The position numbers and the translations under genes were made by a program. From positions 744,001 to 808,000 of the forward strand of contig CBDEVW010000006.1 in assembly GCA_965243755.1 (NCBI GenBank): a DNA stretch of 64,000 nucleotides, read 5' to 3'. Below, piece after piece: positions 1 through 8,280 of this stretch; the stretch's first letter is position 1; every line of letters begins with the position of its first letter. The DNA is from JANSWY01 sp965243755. GTDB lineage: Bacteria > Bacteroidota > Bacteroidia > Cytophagales > Cyclobacteriaceae. Under the pieces are notes generated by a model. That model did not search any database. It was given only the letters and a program-made list of their open reading frames with translations, and was not told where the DNA came from.

Positions 1-1
1 G

Positions 2-3000
2 GGACTTAAAACTGTTGCATTGCAGGAGCAAACCTGTAAACAGGCTGCTCTTTCTTTTGAAACAAGGACTTATGATGCTTCTTCCAGCTCATGGTCTGCA
101 TGGGGTAGCCTCAATGGTTATTCTGAGATAGATGACCAGGGAAGAAGGATATGGTATGTTCCGCAGGTTGATGATGCAGCAGAATTCAGAGTTTCGTATT
201 ATGATCCGTATGATGCAAGCCTGGACATAACCAGCAATATATTATTGCAATCTACTTCATACACCCCTAATTGGACACCTAAAAGCTCGCTGGATCAGAA
301 TTATGTCAAGGTTTATCAGCCCAAAGATGAGAGGCAAAACTGTATCAGATTCATTGATGATCCCGATCTTGTGACCGAGTCTATTAGCTATCTGGATGGA
401 CTTGGAAGAAGTATACAGGAAATTGTAAGGGAAGGTGCGATAACCTCAGGGGGTAATAAAGACCTGGTCAGCTTTGTGGACTATGATGCTACAGGCAGAG
501 TAGAAAAACATTATCTTCCATATCCAGCCTCCACCGCGAATGGTAGTATAAGCACAGATCCTGTGACTGCTCAAAAGGATTTTTATACAGGCAAGTTCGG
601 TGCAGCTGACGGTGCGGTAGCTTTTACGCAAAGTGTTTATGATGACTCCCCTTTGAATAGGGTAGTTGAACAAGCTGCTCCTGGCGATTCCTGGAAAGTA
701 GGCAGTAATCATACGGTGGAGTCTGAATTCACTGTTAACGATGGAACAGAGCAAATCAGAGAACTGTATGTGGATAACGGGTCCAACATCATTACGGTGG
801 GTTCCAATTATCTTAAAGGAAAGTTGACCAAAGAAATTGTTAATGATGAAAACCCTGACGCGTCCGGAGGAGAAACCATTAGTTATACCAATCAGCTGGG
901 ACAGGTTGTGGCTAAACAGGTGAAACTGAATAGCACCAGGTACACCACCACCTACTACATTTATGATGATTATGGAAACCTAAGGTATGTTGTTCAACCA
1001 GAAGGTATTCGATTGATAGAGGAGGATGCCAGCTACCAGTGGAGCAACATCAATGACCAGTCCTTCAAAGATAATTGGGTGTTTTGCTATCAGTATGATG
1101 CCAGAAAAAGAATGACTGCCAAACGAGTTCCCGGATCGGACTGGGTTTATATGGTATACGATGAACGGGATCGGCTCGTGTTCACAAGTGATGCTAATCA
1201 AAGGGCTGTCGAGGTGGTTGGCAATGGTGACCACATCACCATTGATCAATACAATGGCAAGTCCTATAAGGTCGATGGTTCTGGTTCTGTAACCATAGGA
1301 CCGGGGTATGAATTTAAGGCCTCCGGCACCAAAGAAGTATGTGTCACTACAGAAGGGTCACTGGATTACAGTTGGACCTACACGTTGTACGACCAATTTA
1401 ACAGGCCGGTAGCTACAGGAATACTCCATATGCCATATGGTCATCCGGATCAATTACCTTCATTTACGGCAGAAGATTTTACGGTAAATTATACAGGCAG
1501 TGGTTCGTTGATGGGGTATAGTAATAGCACATTTGCGGTGAGTATTACTACTACCAGTTTGCTGTCAGTCACTTACTACGACAATTATGACTTCAAATCC
1601 GATCAGGGATGGTCAGCTGATTTTAATTACACGCATATCGACCTGGAAACCTCACTAAAAGGACAAACTACAGGAGCCATGACCAGGATTTTGGCCAGTG
1701 ATCAGTGGTTGAAATCCATTTCTTACTATGACAGCCGGTATAGAGTAATCGCTGCGATCACCGAAAACCATAAGGGTGGTGTAGACAAAGTAGAAACCAC
1801 CTATCGCAACAAGGTACACGCCAGGGTAGAGCAGACAGTGACTACCCACAATGTCTCCGGAGGATCAGACCTGGTGGTTACTGAGACCTTTGATTATGAC
1901 CACATGGACCGGCTGAAGGAGGCCACTCATCAGATCGGAAATGGCACAACAGTAAGGTTAAGTGCTTCCGAGTATAATGAGTTGGGAGAAGCCATTCAAA
2001 AGAAAGTGGGGTCGCACAATGGAGGGTCTACGTTTGCTCAGACGATTGATTATGCCTACAACATCAGAGGTTGGCTCACTGCAATCAATGGGGGTACCAG
2101 TCTTTCAGGTAATGATAAGTTTGGCATGGCCCTGAAGTATGATGATGCTTCCTCAGGATTTGAGCAATACAATGGCAACATTGGGGAGATCCAGTGGAAG
2201 ACCCTTGGTGGGGGAAGCCTTAACCAGGGCGTTCAAACGTACACCTACAGCTATGACCGGCTCAACAGATTGAAGAAGGCCAACTACAATAGCACAGGAG
2301 CGGTAAATCATTTTACTGTTGGCGGTGATGACAATGGCCAGATCAGGTATGACCACAATGGTAATATATTGAACCTGAACAGGAACTTCAATGGCTCCAT
2401 GGTGGACAACTTGTCGTACACCTATATTAATGGCAACCAACTGGCAGAAGTTTCCGACCTGGGGACAACAACGCTGTTTGAGGATAAAAACCCAGCCAAT
2501 GGTGCAGGAGACTATACCTATGATGCCAACGGCAACATGATCTCTGATTATAACAAAGACATCACCCAGATCCATTACAACCACCTCAATCTTCCGGAAA
2601 TGGTAGTGATGGATGATGGAGACTATGTGAAATACATCTACAATGCAGCGGGCATCAAGCTACAGAAAGAAGCCAGACAAGGTGCAAATGTAACGGTGTC
2701 TGATTATATTTCAGGCAAGCATTACGTGGATGGCACCCTATCCTTCCTGCAACATGCCGAAGGAAGAGCCCGATACGATGCAAGTTCTTTTCATTATGAA
2801 TATAACCTGACGGATCATTTAGGCAATGTAAGGGTGAGTGTAGATGAGGGCGGCAATGTGGTGCAGAGGGATGATTATTATCCCTTTGGGTTGACTTTTA
2901 ACTCGTTTACTTCAGGTGCTGAGTATCTATATAAGTTGACTGGAAATGAAGAGCAGAATGAATGGGATGTTTTTGACTTCAATGCTCGTATGTATGATGC

Positions 3001-3787
3001 AGCATTAGGAAGGTTTAATTCTATTGATCCACTAGCAGATTTTAACCAAGAATCCTGGAATCCTTATCATTTCAACTATAATAATCCATTGAGATTTATT
3101 GATCCAACAGGGTTGTATTCTACAGAAGAGTGGATGGAGGATAATGGTATCACCGAAGATGATCTGATTAATATTTACTCAGAGTCAGATGATTGCCCAA
3201 CGGGTGATTGCGACCAAGGAGAAGAAGATGCAGAGGGTGACGAATATTCAGGTGGTAATTTAGGGGATGATAACCAGTTTGCATTGCACGGAGACCTAGA
3301 GGGATCTAGAAAAACAACTACATGGAGCAAAACAAACGATAAACGAATAAAGGAACTTAAATACTTTGTATCGATAAAAGCTACTCAATTTGTAAATGCC
3401 GTTGAAGCTAGGTTGGGTATTAAAATATTTATTGTCGAAGGATATAGAAGTTCTGAAAAGCAGAATGAGTATTATGCTCAAGGAAGACCTAGGGTTTTGG
3501 GATACGTTTATGTATCGCCAGAGTATTCTCTAGAGCTAATGAATCCTGATCCAATTATTACAAATGCTAAGGGAGGAAGTAGTTATCATAATTATGGTTT
3601 GGCAATTGATATAGCGGGTTATAAAAACGGTAAACTGAATTATAAAATTCCTTGGAAACAGATCAGTGATATCGCTAAAGAATTTGGTTTTGAATGGGGA
3701 GGAGACTGGAAATCGTTCCAAGATAAACCTCATTTTCAAATTACAGGGGGACAATCAATATCTGATCTAAAAAAGAAATCAAATTAA
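2..3787 (+). CDS. RHS/YD-repeat polymorphic toxin with C-terminal M15 peptidase domain (5' truncated)
   Basis: The reading frame is open to the left edge, so the N-terminus is missing; the first possible start inside the window is a TTG at 20. Residue numbers below count from that TTG. Most of the protein is YD-type repeats (YDxxGR, YDANGNM). An RHS-associated core follows (DHLGNVRVS, YYPFGL, ARMYDAALGRF) and ends at the DPTGL motif near residue 1028. After it comes an acidic linker and a separate domain from about 1098 to 1255 with GYRSS, SYHNYGLAIDIAG and PHFQ. H1190, D1197 and H1238 fit the HxxxxxxD...H zinc ligands of M15 (VanY, L-Ala-D-Glu endolysin-like) peptidases, so the tip should cut peptidoglycan peptide stems. 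Known for RHS proteins: a shell encapsulates a variable C-terminal toxin. Inferred: this is an interbacterial toxin acting in the periplasm. The export route is not visible. A lipoprotein gene starts 6 bp downstream. Confidence 0.9.
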   Translation, partial: GLKTVALQEQTCKQAALSFETRTYDASSSSWSAWGSLNGYSEIDDQGRRIWYVPQVDDAAEFRVSYYDPYDASLDITSNILLQSTSYTPNWTPKSSLDQNYVKVYQPKDERQNCIRFIDDPDLVTESISYLDGLGRSIQEIVREGAITSGGNKDLVSFVDYDATGRVEKHYLPYPASTANGSISTDPVTAQKDFYTGKFGAADGAVAFTQSVYDDSPLNRVVEQAAPGDSWKVGSNHTVESEFTVNDGTEQIRELYVDNGSNIITVGSNYLKGKLTKEIVNDENPDASGGETISYTNQLGQVVAKQVKLNSTRYTTTYYIYDDYGNLRYVVQPEGIRLIEEDASYQWSNINDQSFKDNWVFCYQYDARKRMTAKRVPGSDWVYMVYDERDRLVFTSDANQRAVEVVGNGDHITIDQYNGKSYKVDGSGSVTIGPGYEFKASGTKEVCVTTEGSLDYSWTYTLYDQFNRPVATGILHMPYGHPDQLPSFTAEDFTVNYTGSGSLMGYSNSTFAVSITTTSLLSVTYYDNYDFKSDQGWSADFNYTHIDLETSLKGQTTGAMTRILASDQWLKSISYYDSRYRVIAAITENHKGGVDKVETTYRNKVHARVEQTVTTHNVSGGSDLVVTETFDYDHMDRLKEATHQIGNGTTVRLSASEYNELGEAIQKKVGSHNGGSTFAQTIDYAYNIRGWLTAINGGTSLSGNDKFGMALKYDDASSGFEQYNGNIGEIQWKTLGGGSLNQGVQTYTYSYDRLNRLKKANYNSTGAVNHFTVGGDDNGQIRYDHNGNILNLNRNFNGSMVDNLSYTYINGNQLAEVSDLGTTTLFEDKNPANGAGDYTYDANGNMISDYNKDITQIHYNHLNLPEMVVMDDGDYVKYIYNAAGIKLQKEARQGANVTVSDYISGKHYVDGTLSFLQHAEGRARYDASSFHYEYNLTDHLGNVRVSVDEGGNVVQRDDYYPFGLTFNSFTSGAEYLYKLTGNEEQNEWDVFDFNARMYDAALGRFNSIDPLADFNQESWNPYHFNYNNPLRFIDPTGLYSTEEWMEDNGITEDDLINIYSESDDCPTGDCDQGEEDAEGDEYSGGNLGDDNQFALHGDLEGSRKTTTWSKTNDKRIKELKYFVSIKATQFVNAVEARLGIKIFIVEGYRSSEKQNEYYAQGRPRVLGYVYVSPEYSLELMNPDPIITNAKGGSSYHNYGLAIDIAGYKNGKLNYKIPWKQISDIAKEFGFEWGGDWKSFQDKPHFQITGGQSISDLKKKSN

Positions 3788-3793
3788 TTTGTC

Positions 3794-4390
3794 ATGAAAT
3801 TCGGAAACTTGCTTGTTTTTATAATTTTCACGTTGTCCTGTAACTCAAAGGCTGTTTTAGAAAATAGACACGACGTAATAGATAGTCTGACATCAAAAGT
3901 TGAGAAAGTAGATACGATTGGGAATGAACAGTTCATCGATACAGCTTCATATATTGTTCATGTTGATAGTTTAGTTAATTTGATCAGGGACAATATCCTA
4001 AGTTATCAAAAAGACACTATAGGTATTTTAGGGCTAAGCAGCGAAGGGAGTGAATTAGTAAAATATAGTCAAAGTGATAATTTACAAACCTTAAAAATAA
4101 CACATTATGGTGAATCGGGAAAAGCTGAGTTGATTTACTACATTGAGAGTGGGCAATTAATCTTTGTTGACAGGATAGATATGCTGTACCAGGAGCCTAT
4201 TACTATGAACACAAAGATTAAAATAGTAGACAAAAAGAGAAATCAATACTATTTTTATAATGATGAACTTATTCGTTGGATTAACCCATTTGGTGGTGAT
4301 ATAACCTCTACGTCTACTGAGTTTATACGTGAATCAGAGGGTATTAATAATTTGGATGAGTTATTGGATTTAATCGAAGAGCAGCCATAA
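3794..4390 (+). CDS. small lipoprotein, candidate immunity protein for the RHS-M15 toxin
   Basis: The 198-aa protein begins with a short signal peptide ending in a lipobox-like TLSC (Cys16), so it is probably a lipoprotein facing the periplasm. The rest is a soluble, acidic, beta-rich-looking domain with no family I recognise. It starts 6 bp after the toxin stop codon with no clear Shine-Dalgarno, which suggests translational coupling. The position directly behind the toxin tip and the predicted periplasmic location match what an immunity protein against a peptidoglycan peptidase would need. That role is inferred from context only. The lipobox has Thr rather than Leu at -3, so simple SPI export is an alternative. 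Confidence 0.75.
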   Translation: MKFGNLLVFIIFTLSCNSKAVLENRHDVIDSLTSKVEKVDTIGNEQFIDTASYIVHVDSLVNLIRDNILSYQKDTIGILGLSSEGSELVKYSQSDNLQTLKITHYGESGKAELIYYIESGQLIFVDRIDMLYQEPITMNTKIKIVDKKRNQYYFYNDELIRWINPFGGDITSTSTEFIRESEGINNLDELLDLIEEQP

Positions 4391-4494
4391 TAAAGGTGTA
4401 GGTTCTGCTAGCGCACCGCACGTCTGAATGAAATGGAGACGGGTGCAACTGTAAATGGAAAGCAGAAATAAATAATTAAGATCCAGCTTAAATA

Positions 4495-4544
4495 CCCCTT
4501 TCTGGCGCCAGGTGTGCCGAGAAGTGAAAGCTCGGAGTATAGTT
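4495..4544. repeat. Repeat R1, copy 1
   Basis: A segment of about 50 nt beginning CCCCTTTCTGGCGCCAG and ending GGAGTATAGTT is found again, essentially identical, at 6338-6386. Each copy lies downstream of a small gene (ends at 4390 and 6328). It contains the left half of the GGCGCC hairpin element. Confidence 0.85.
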
Positions 4545-4612
4545 GTCTGAACCAGGATTTAAAAGATTAAAGGATGTACTGGATTTAGGGATTGGAGTGG
4601 CAGGATAGTAGT
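4545..4612. repeat. Repeat R2, copy 1
   Basis: A purine-rich segment starting GTCTGAACCAGGATTTAAAA recurs at 8768-8836 with a few changes. It is A/G-rich on this strand and has no coding sense. Both copies sit among the hairpin elements between small exported-protein genes. Confidence 0.8.
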
Positions 4613-4670
4613 CCCAATTATTATGTGAACTCGCAAAGCTCCGGTCTTCCGTCTTCCGTCTCCGGTCTGC

Positions 4671-4795
4671 AACTGGTGCCCACAAATCAATTAAAAAATG
4701 GAACCGAAGAAGTTTGCAACTTCGGCTCATCAAAGGACCTGTTGTTAATAAATGACAGGTCTTTTTTTATGGAGACAGGATTGTATATAAATAGA
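4671..4795 (+). repeat. Repeat R3, copy 1 (hairpin + terminator element)
   Basis: The element runs from AACTGGTGCC through an A-rich stretch, the hairpin CCGAAG(aagtttgcaa)CTTCGG, and a second stem-loop with a T-run. Nearly identical copies lie at 8460-8600 and 9644-9785. The first part matches, in reverse complement, the element found upstream of the genes at 7038, 9146 and 10421. Confidence 0.85.
4735..4768 (+). terminator. Rho-independent terminator inside R3
   Basis: GACCTGT pairs with ACAGGTC across a 12-nt loop and is followed by seven or eight T. It would end transcripts from the toxin/lipoprotein pair. Confidence 0.75.
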
Positions 4796-4916
4796 TTTAG
4801 ATCGGCAAGAGGCTATGGCTGAATGAAAGGTTTGATCGATGTAGTGATGATCAATTAGTTTTGCTATTAGTTTGCGAGAGCACGCGTCTCCGCTTCGCTC
4901 AGACGCGCGCTAGCTG

Positions 4917-5225
4917 GTGATGATTGAGCAACTAATGAAAACATTTGAAGGTCAGAATGCTCTTTATGCTATGCAATCGTCTCCTACTCAAGTGAAATTA
5001 AAAGTTAAAAAAGGGAATTCTTTAAAAATTAAGAGTTCTGGCAAAAAGAAGGTGAATGGAGAAACATATGCCAAAAAGATGAAGGTTTCAATTGGAGTAG
5101 ATGATTCTGATAGGACTTGGAGTAAACGGGACCAAATTGGAATCGGGACATTGATAGCATCAAAACATGTTATGGAGGAGAGTAAATATGGAGCTAACGA
5201 AGAAAGAGCAAAAGGACGTTTTTAG
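4917..5225 (+). CDS. Uncertain small ORF, possible orphan toxin-tip remnant
   Basis: This is a lysine-rich open frame of up to 102 aa starting at GTG with no ribosome binding site; an in-frame stop lies just upstream (4911). It overlaps the better-supported gene that starts at 5188. The composition resembles the AT-rich toxin/immunity genes nearby, and the frame lacks a signal peptide. It could be a displaced RHS tip fragment or not a gene at all. I recognise no family. Confidence 0.3.
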   Translation: MMIEQLMKTFEGQNALYAMQSSPTQVKLKVKKGNSLKIKSSGKKKVNGETYAKKMKVSIGVDDSDRTWSKRDQIGIGTLIASKHVMEESKYGANEERAKGRF

Positions 5226-5442
5226 GGACCTTCCACTTGAAGACAGTATGAGTCCATTCGATCCATTACCTGGAAATTATATCCCAACTCCACTGCCGGG
5301 GAAAGGACCAGTTACGTATGATCCTGTATTAAGCTTAGGGAGAAGATCAAGAGCTTCAATTGAAAACACTTTACATATAAGAAGGATGAATAAAGAACTT
5401 CAAAAGGAGAGGTATCGTGATCAAAATGACGAAAATAATTAA
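5188..5442 (+). CDS. Small hypothetical protein
   Basis: I chose the ATG at 5188 because a strong GGAGGAG lies 7-12 nt upstream, although the frame is open further left. The 84-aa product is hydrophilic and has a proline-rich middle (PFDPLPGNYIPTPLPGKGP) and a basic, coiled C-terminus rich in Arg, Lys and Glu. There is no signal peptide. It overlaps the next gene (5417), whose ribosome binding site lies inside this frame, so the two are probably co-translated. I recognise no family. Confidence 0.5.
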   Translation: MELTKKEQKDVFRDLPLEDSMSPFDPLPGNYIPTPLPGKGPVTYDPVLSLGRRSRASIENTLHIRRMNKELQKERYRDQNDENN

Positions 5443-6328
5443 TACTTATTTAATCTTAATATTAGCATTATTAGATCCTATTGTAGCATCAGGTCAATCA
5501 ATTAGAGACGAGTGGGCCACTAAACAGTATGATCCCGCTGGTAATGTTACATTGATAAGCTACTCAATAGATAGTTTGAAGAAATTTGATCCAAATGGTT
5601 ATGGCAAGTGGTTGCATAAGATCATTTATGATTACGATTCAAATAATAATGTAATAAAAGAAAGTTACTATAACGCTGATGGAAAGCGGTTTCAATTCTC
5701 CAATGGTGTATCATCTAAACTTTACTACTGGCTTGGTAAGGGGGATGTAGCAATTAAATTTTTGGACAAAAATCTAAATCAAACAGAAAATTTATCAATT
5801 GGAGCCTATTACTTAACCATGAAATTTAATGACATGGGAGAGTTGATTGAGGAACAATATTTACAGAAAGATAGCACGTTGATTGAAAATAGAGAAGGAT
5901 GTGCAAAGAGAATTTTTCAGCACAGACCAGACTATTCTGAATCATGCTTTGATAAAGATTTTAAGCTAGTTAGTTTCAAAAATTCTGAATTTGATTACTT
6001 AAAAGCTATCAGCATTTATACACACACTATGCCTAAATGGATTAGGTTAGCTGACCAAACCAATTTGTTAAATGGAGTTACAATCAAAGAAGTAACAATT
6101 CAAATCAAGCTTGAAAACTGGGATGCTGAAAGAACTATCCATTTTGATTTTTGTACAGACAATGAACTAAAAATTGTTGATTATAAAGAAGTTGATTCAT
6201 CCAACATGACTAAAAGCCTTAGAAGAAAACTTGTAAGTGCCTTGAAGAAATTTCAATTATATTCTTTAACAAATGAAAGAGATGATAATGAAATATCAGG
6301 ACGATTAATATTTAGCTTCAAAAAATAA
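5417..6328 (+). CDS. Exported protein of unknown function with YD/MORN-like repeats
   Basis: The 303-aa product has a signal peptide (hydrophobic segment ILILALLDPIVASG, cleavage near residue 26). The GTG at 5417 is preceded by AAGGAG with 7-nt spacing; an ATG at 5426 is the alternative start. The mature part has short tyrosine-rich repeats of the type YDPAGNVTLISY and YDYDSNNNVIKESYYNADG in the first half, reminiscent of YwqK/MORN or YD repeats, and a more compact C-terminal half. It is AT-rich and lies between R1/R3-type spacers. A periplasmic immunity function is a guess from context. Confidence 0.75.
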   Translation: MIKMTKIINTYLILILALLDPIVASGQSIRDEWATKQYDPAGNVTLISYSIDSLKKFDPNGYGKWLHKIIYDYDSNNNVIKESYYNADGKRFQFSNGVSSKLYYWLGKGDVAIKFLDKNLNQTENLSIGAYYLTMKFNDMGELIEEQYLQKDSTLIENREGCAKRIFQHRPDYSESCFDKDFKLVSFKNSEFDYLKAISIYTHTMPKWIRLADQTNLLNGVTIKEVTIQIKLENWDAERTIHFDFCTDNELKIVDYKEVDSSNMTKSLRRKLVSALKKFQLYSLTNERDDNEISGRLIFSFKK

Positions 6329-6337
6329 CCATACAGT

Positions 6338-6386
6338 CCCCTTTCTGGCGCCAGGTGTGCCGAGAAGTGAAAGCTCGGAGTATAGT
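6338..6386. repeat. Repeat R1, copy 2
   Basis: Essentially identical to 4495-4544. It begins ten bases after the stop codon of the 5417 gene. Confidence 0.85.
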
Positions 6387-6389
6387 TCT

Positions 6390-6810
6390 TTCACATGCTG
6401 TATATAAGGCGGACGGCCAGTCATGGTGGTAGGCCCACTGTAGGCGACTTGCAGGAGTAGCCTTCAAACTACCTTGTGGTGCTGGGAGAGTAATTTTCTG
6501 GTAATGAGCGGTCAAGGAAAAGGTGTCATTTAGGCATCATGTAAGTATAAAAGAGACGAATGCGAATGAACCTCTGCTGAAGTGTCGAGAAAGTATACTC
6601 ACAGTCAAAACCGAATTGTCTGGCGCGACTTAGGGATAAGCATAGCGGTTACCTGTTTACTGGCTATGTGGCTGTCGTCATGAAGGAGGCGTGACTTTTA
6701 TACAGGCTTATATACGGAACTCGGGAAGTCCTTAAGGTGATGTTAGTTGTTCTTGTTGTGCTGTCAGATCTTACGATCTGCACAGTACTTGAATGAACGA
6801 TATGGAAAAG
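6390..6810 (+). other. Possible group II intron 5' fragment (no reverse transcriptase)
   Basis: The segment is not coding, is richer in GC than its neighbours, and has the style of group II intron domain I sequence (for example GAACCTCTGCTGAAGTGTCG and GGAACTCGGGAAGTCC). No reverse transcriptase ORF and no domain V hairpin follow, so if it is an intron it is a dead 5' piece. This rests on resemblance from memory and not on a computed fold. Confidence 0.35.
6753..6810 (+). repeat. 58-nt repeat, copy 1
   Basis: This 58-nt segment carrying the palindrome CAGATC(ttac)GATCTG occurs again at 11342-11399 with one mismatch. Here it sits at the end of the possible intron fragment. Confidence 0.9.
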
Positions 6811-6830
6811 AACCTTGGACCTGCCAACTC

Positions 6831-7013
6831 TGGCATAAGTTTGTAACTTTTGTCCGCCAATATCGGCAGTTTGCAACTGCCATTAAGTAAATTCCAAAAG
6901 TAGCCAAATTTAAATGTAGTAATGCTAGTGAATCGAAGTTGCAAACTTCTATATTGCTGCTTTCATAAAATTTTTAGGCACCAGATGAGGTTGGCTAAAC
7001 TGGCGCCAGTGAA
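6831..7013. repeat. Repeat R4, copy 1 (hairpin element upstream of a gene)
   Basis: The element contains the palindrome GGCAGTT(tgc)AACTGCC (6865-6881), then GAAGTTGCAAACTTC (about 6935-6949) and the 31-nt hairpin GGCACCAG...CTGGCGCC (6977-7007). The last two blocks are the reverse complement of the start of R3, so R3 and R4 are one element in opposite orientations. Confidence 0.85.
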
Positions 7014-7037
7014 GATTAATTTGATAAAAAGGATGAA

Positions 7038-7523
7038 ATGAACATTAAACGGTTCTCTCTAATTTATAGTATTCCATTGATTGTAGCATTTATGATATAT
7101 CAAAATATTACTCAGATTATTGAGAGGTATAAAACTACTGATTGGATTGAAGGTGAAGCTGCAATTGAAATGGCAAGTGTTGCTAAGAAAAAATTCAAAA
7201 AAGATGATTTTAAATACGTATTTGATATAAAATATAAATACAAAGTAGGTCAAACTATGTACTTTGGAGATGAAATTGGGAATAAGTTTACTTTCAAAGC
7301 TTATGGATCTAAATTGTTAGCTCAACAAGAATTAAATTCACTTGGAAAAGTTGGCGACAGTGTTATTGTCCATTATAACCCTAACAATCCAACAGAGTCA
7401 ATTATATATAGGTCAGATGAGAGTTATAATCTAATTAAATGGGCTATGTATTTATTAAGTTTGTGGTTTGTGGTTGTTTCGATCATATGGTTAGTAAGAA
7501 GAAGGGCAGGATATCTAAAATAA
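7038..7523 (+). CDS. DUF3592-like membrane protein, candidate orphan immunity protein
   Basis: The 161-aa protein has a transmembrane segment at each end (about residues 8-26 and 133-153) and an extracytoplasmic beta-rich domain between them. VGDSVIVHYNPNNPTES shortly before the second helix is the hallmark of DUF3592 proteins. AAAAAGG lies about 8 nt upstream of the ATG. The gene and its neighbour at 7673 are bracketed by inverted copies of the 75-nt hairpin element (6933-7007 and 8460-8536). A protein of the same architecture lies at 10421. DUF3592 has no established biochemical function; an immunity role is inferred from the location behind an RHS toxin. Confidence 0.8.
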   Translation: MNIKRFSLIYSIPLIVAFMIYQNITQIIERYKTTDWIEGEAAIEMASVAKKKFKKDDFKYVFDIKYKYKVGQTMYFGDEIGNKFTFKAYGSKLLAQQELNSLGKVGDSVIVHYNPNNPTESIIYRSDESYNLIKWAMYLLSLWFVVVSIIWLVRRRAGYLK

Positions 7524-7524
7524 A

Positions 7525-7640
7525 CAGACCTAACCAACTCTGGCATAAGTTTGTAACTTATGTCCACCAATACCGGCAGTTTGCAACTGCCAATAAGCAA
7601 ATTCCAGAAGTGGCCAAATATTTAACCGCAAAAAGCTGGT
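7525..7640. repeat. Repeat R4, partial copy 2
   Basis: Contains CTGGCATAAGTTTGTAACTT, the palindrome GGCAGTT(tgc)AACTGCC (7575-7591) and CAAATTCCAGAAGTGGCC as in the other R4 copies, but lacks the GAAGTTGC and GGCACC hairpins. It separates the genes at 7038 and 7673. Confidence 0.8.
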
Positions 7641-7672
7641 TAATACTACATTTATTCCAAACCGATAATGTT

Positions 7673-8242
7673 ATGAAGAGCATACTTATTTTTCTGTTTG
7701 TGTGTTTAATAGGTTTTAATCCAAGTGATGCTCAGACAATTAAATTTGAGCTTTATCTATTTGATCAATGTACAGATACTGTTGGAAGAGTTGGGTTTTT
7801 TACTTTGATGAAAGGAGATTCAACTTATTATCCAAAGAATAACAGTGGTATAGTTTATCTTCCAGAGACTGGGAATTATAGACTTTCAACGATTTATTCT
7901 GATGATCTTATAGATTATCATTTTACAAGCTTGGATTCTGTTGTGGATACGGTTAATTCGGCCAAAGTTCAACTTTGTTTGGAGCCACCAACTTCTCATC
8001 CCGATTTTATAGGATATTGTTGTTGTGAGGCGAAATGCGAAGGAGAACAGGTTGAATATTATTCAAACGGGAATAAGCGGATTGAGGGGTGTTTTAAAGA
8101 AGGCATTCCACAAGGAAAGCTAAAGATTTACTATCCAAGTGGTGAGCTCAAACAGGTTGATAAATACAATAAGAAGGGACGTCTAAAAAAGAGAATCCTG
8201 TACGATGAAACCGGTAGGGTTGAGAGTTCGGAAACCTATTAA
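7673..8242 (+). CDS. Exported YwqK/MORN-repeat protein
   Basis: The frame is open from 7439, but the ATG at 7673 starts a good signal peptide (MKSILIFLFVCLIGFNPSDA, then QT) and follows the repeat spacer, so it is the likely start; the product is 189 aa. The N-terminal half looks like a beta-sandwich carrier domain and contains a Cys-rich patch (YCCCEAKC). The C-terminal third has MORN-type repeats (YYSNGNKRIEGCFKEG, IYYPSGELKQVDKY). Bacillus YwqK, a repeat protein of this type, neutralises the YwqJ toxin. That supports, but does not prove, an immunity role here. A terminator follows directly. Confidence 0.8.
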   Translation: MKSILIFLFVCLIGFNPSDAQTIKFELYLFDQCTDTVGRVGFFTLMKGDSTYYPKNNSGIVYLPETGNYRLSTIYSDDLIDYHFTSLDSVVDTVNSAKVQLCLEPPTSHPDFIGYCCCEAKCEGEQVEYYSNGNKRIEGCFKEGIPQGKLKIYYPSGELKQVDKYNKKGRLKKRILYDETGRVESSETY

Positions 8243-8254
8243 ATATTAAATCAA

Positions 8255-8280
8255 AAGCCCATCTTCGGATGGGTTTTTTA
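8255..8280 (+). terminator. Rho-independent terminator after the 7673 gene
   Basis: AAAGCCCATC(ttcg)GATGGGTTTTTT. The opposite strand also has a T-rich side, so the hairpin may work in both directions. Confidence 0.85.

Larger units (their letters stand above)
4391..4916 (+). other. Non-coding spacer with repeat fragments
   Basis: I see no credible gene here. The spacer holds repeat R1 (4495-4544), repeat R2 (4545-4612), a split half of the 31-nt hairpin element (GGCGCC at 4504, AACTGGTGCC at 4671), a short CTTCCGT-rich stretch near 4648-4665, the R3 element with a terminator, and a GC-rich hairpin (CGCGTCT 4883-4889 pairing with AGACGCG 4901-4907) just before the next open frame. Copies of R1, R2 and R3 recur further right. 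Confidence 0.75.
6329..7037 (+). other. Non-coding spacer: R1, possible group II intron fragment, hairpin element
   Basis: No credible coding frame is present. In order the spacer holds R1 copy 2 (6338-6386), a GC-richer stretch of structured-looking sequence (about 6390-6810) that resembles the 5' part of a group II intron, a 58-nt segment repeated at 11342, then an R4 hairpin element running up to 7007, 30 nt before the next gene. Confidence 0.6.

Noticed and set aside
6664..6876. Minus-strand ORF of 70 aa (with its neighbour at 6318-6515)
   Set aside because: Lies in repeat and structured RNA-like sequence; composition is not protein-like.
7439..7672. N-terminal extension of the YwqK-type gene
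   Set aside because: It overlaps the DUF3592 gene and the repeat spacer; the ATG at 7673 gives a proper signal peptide.
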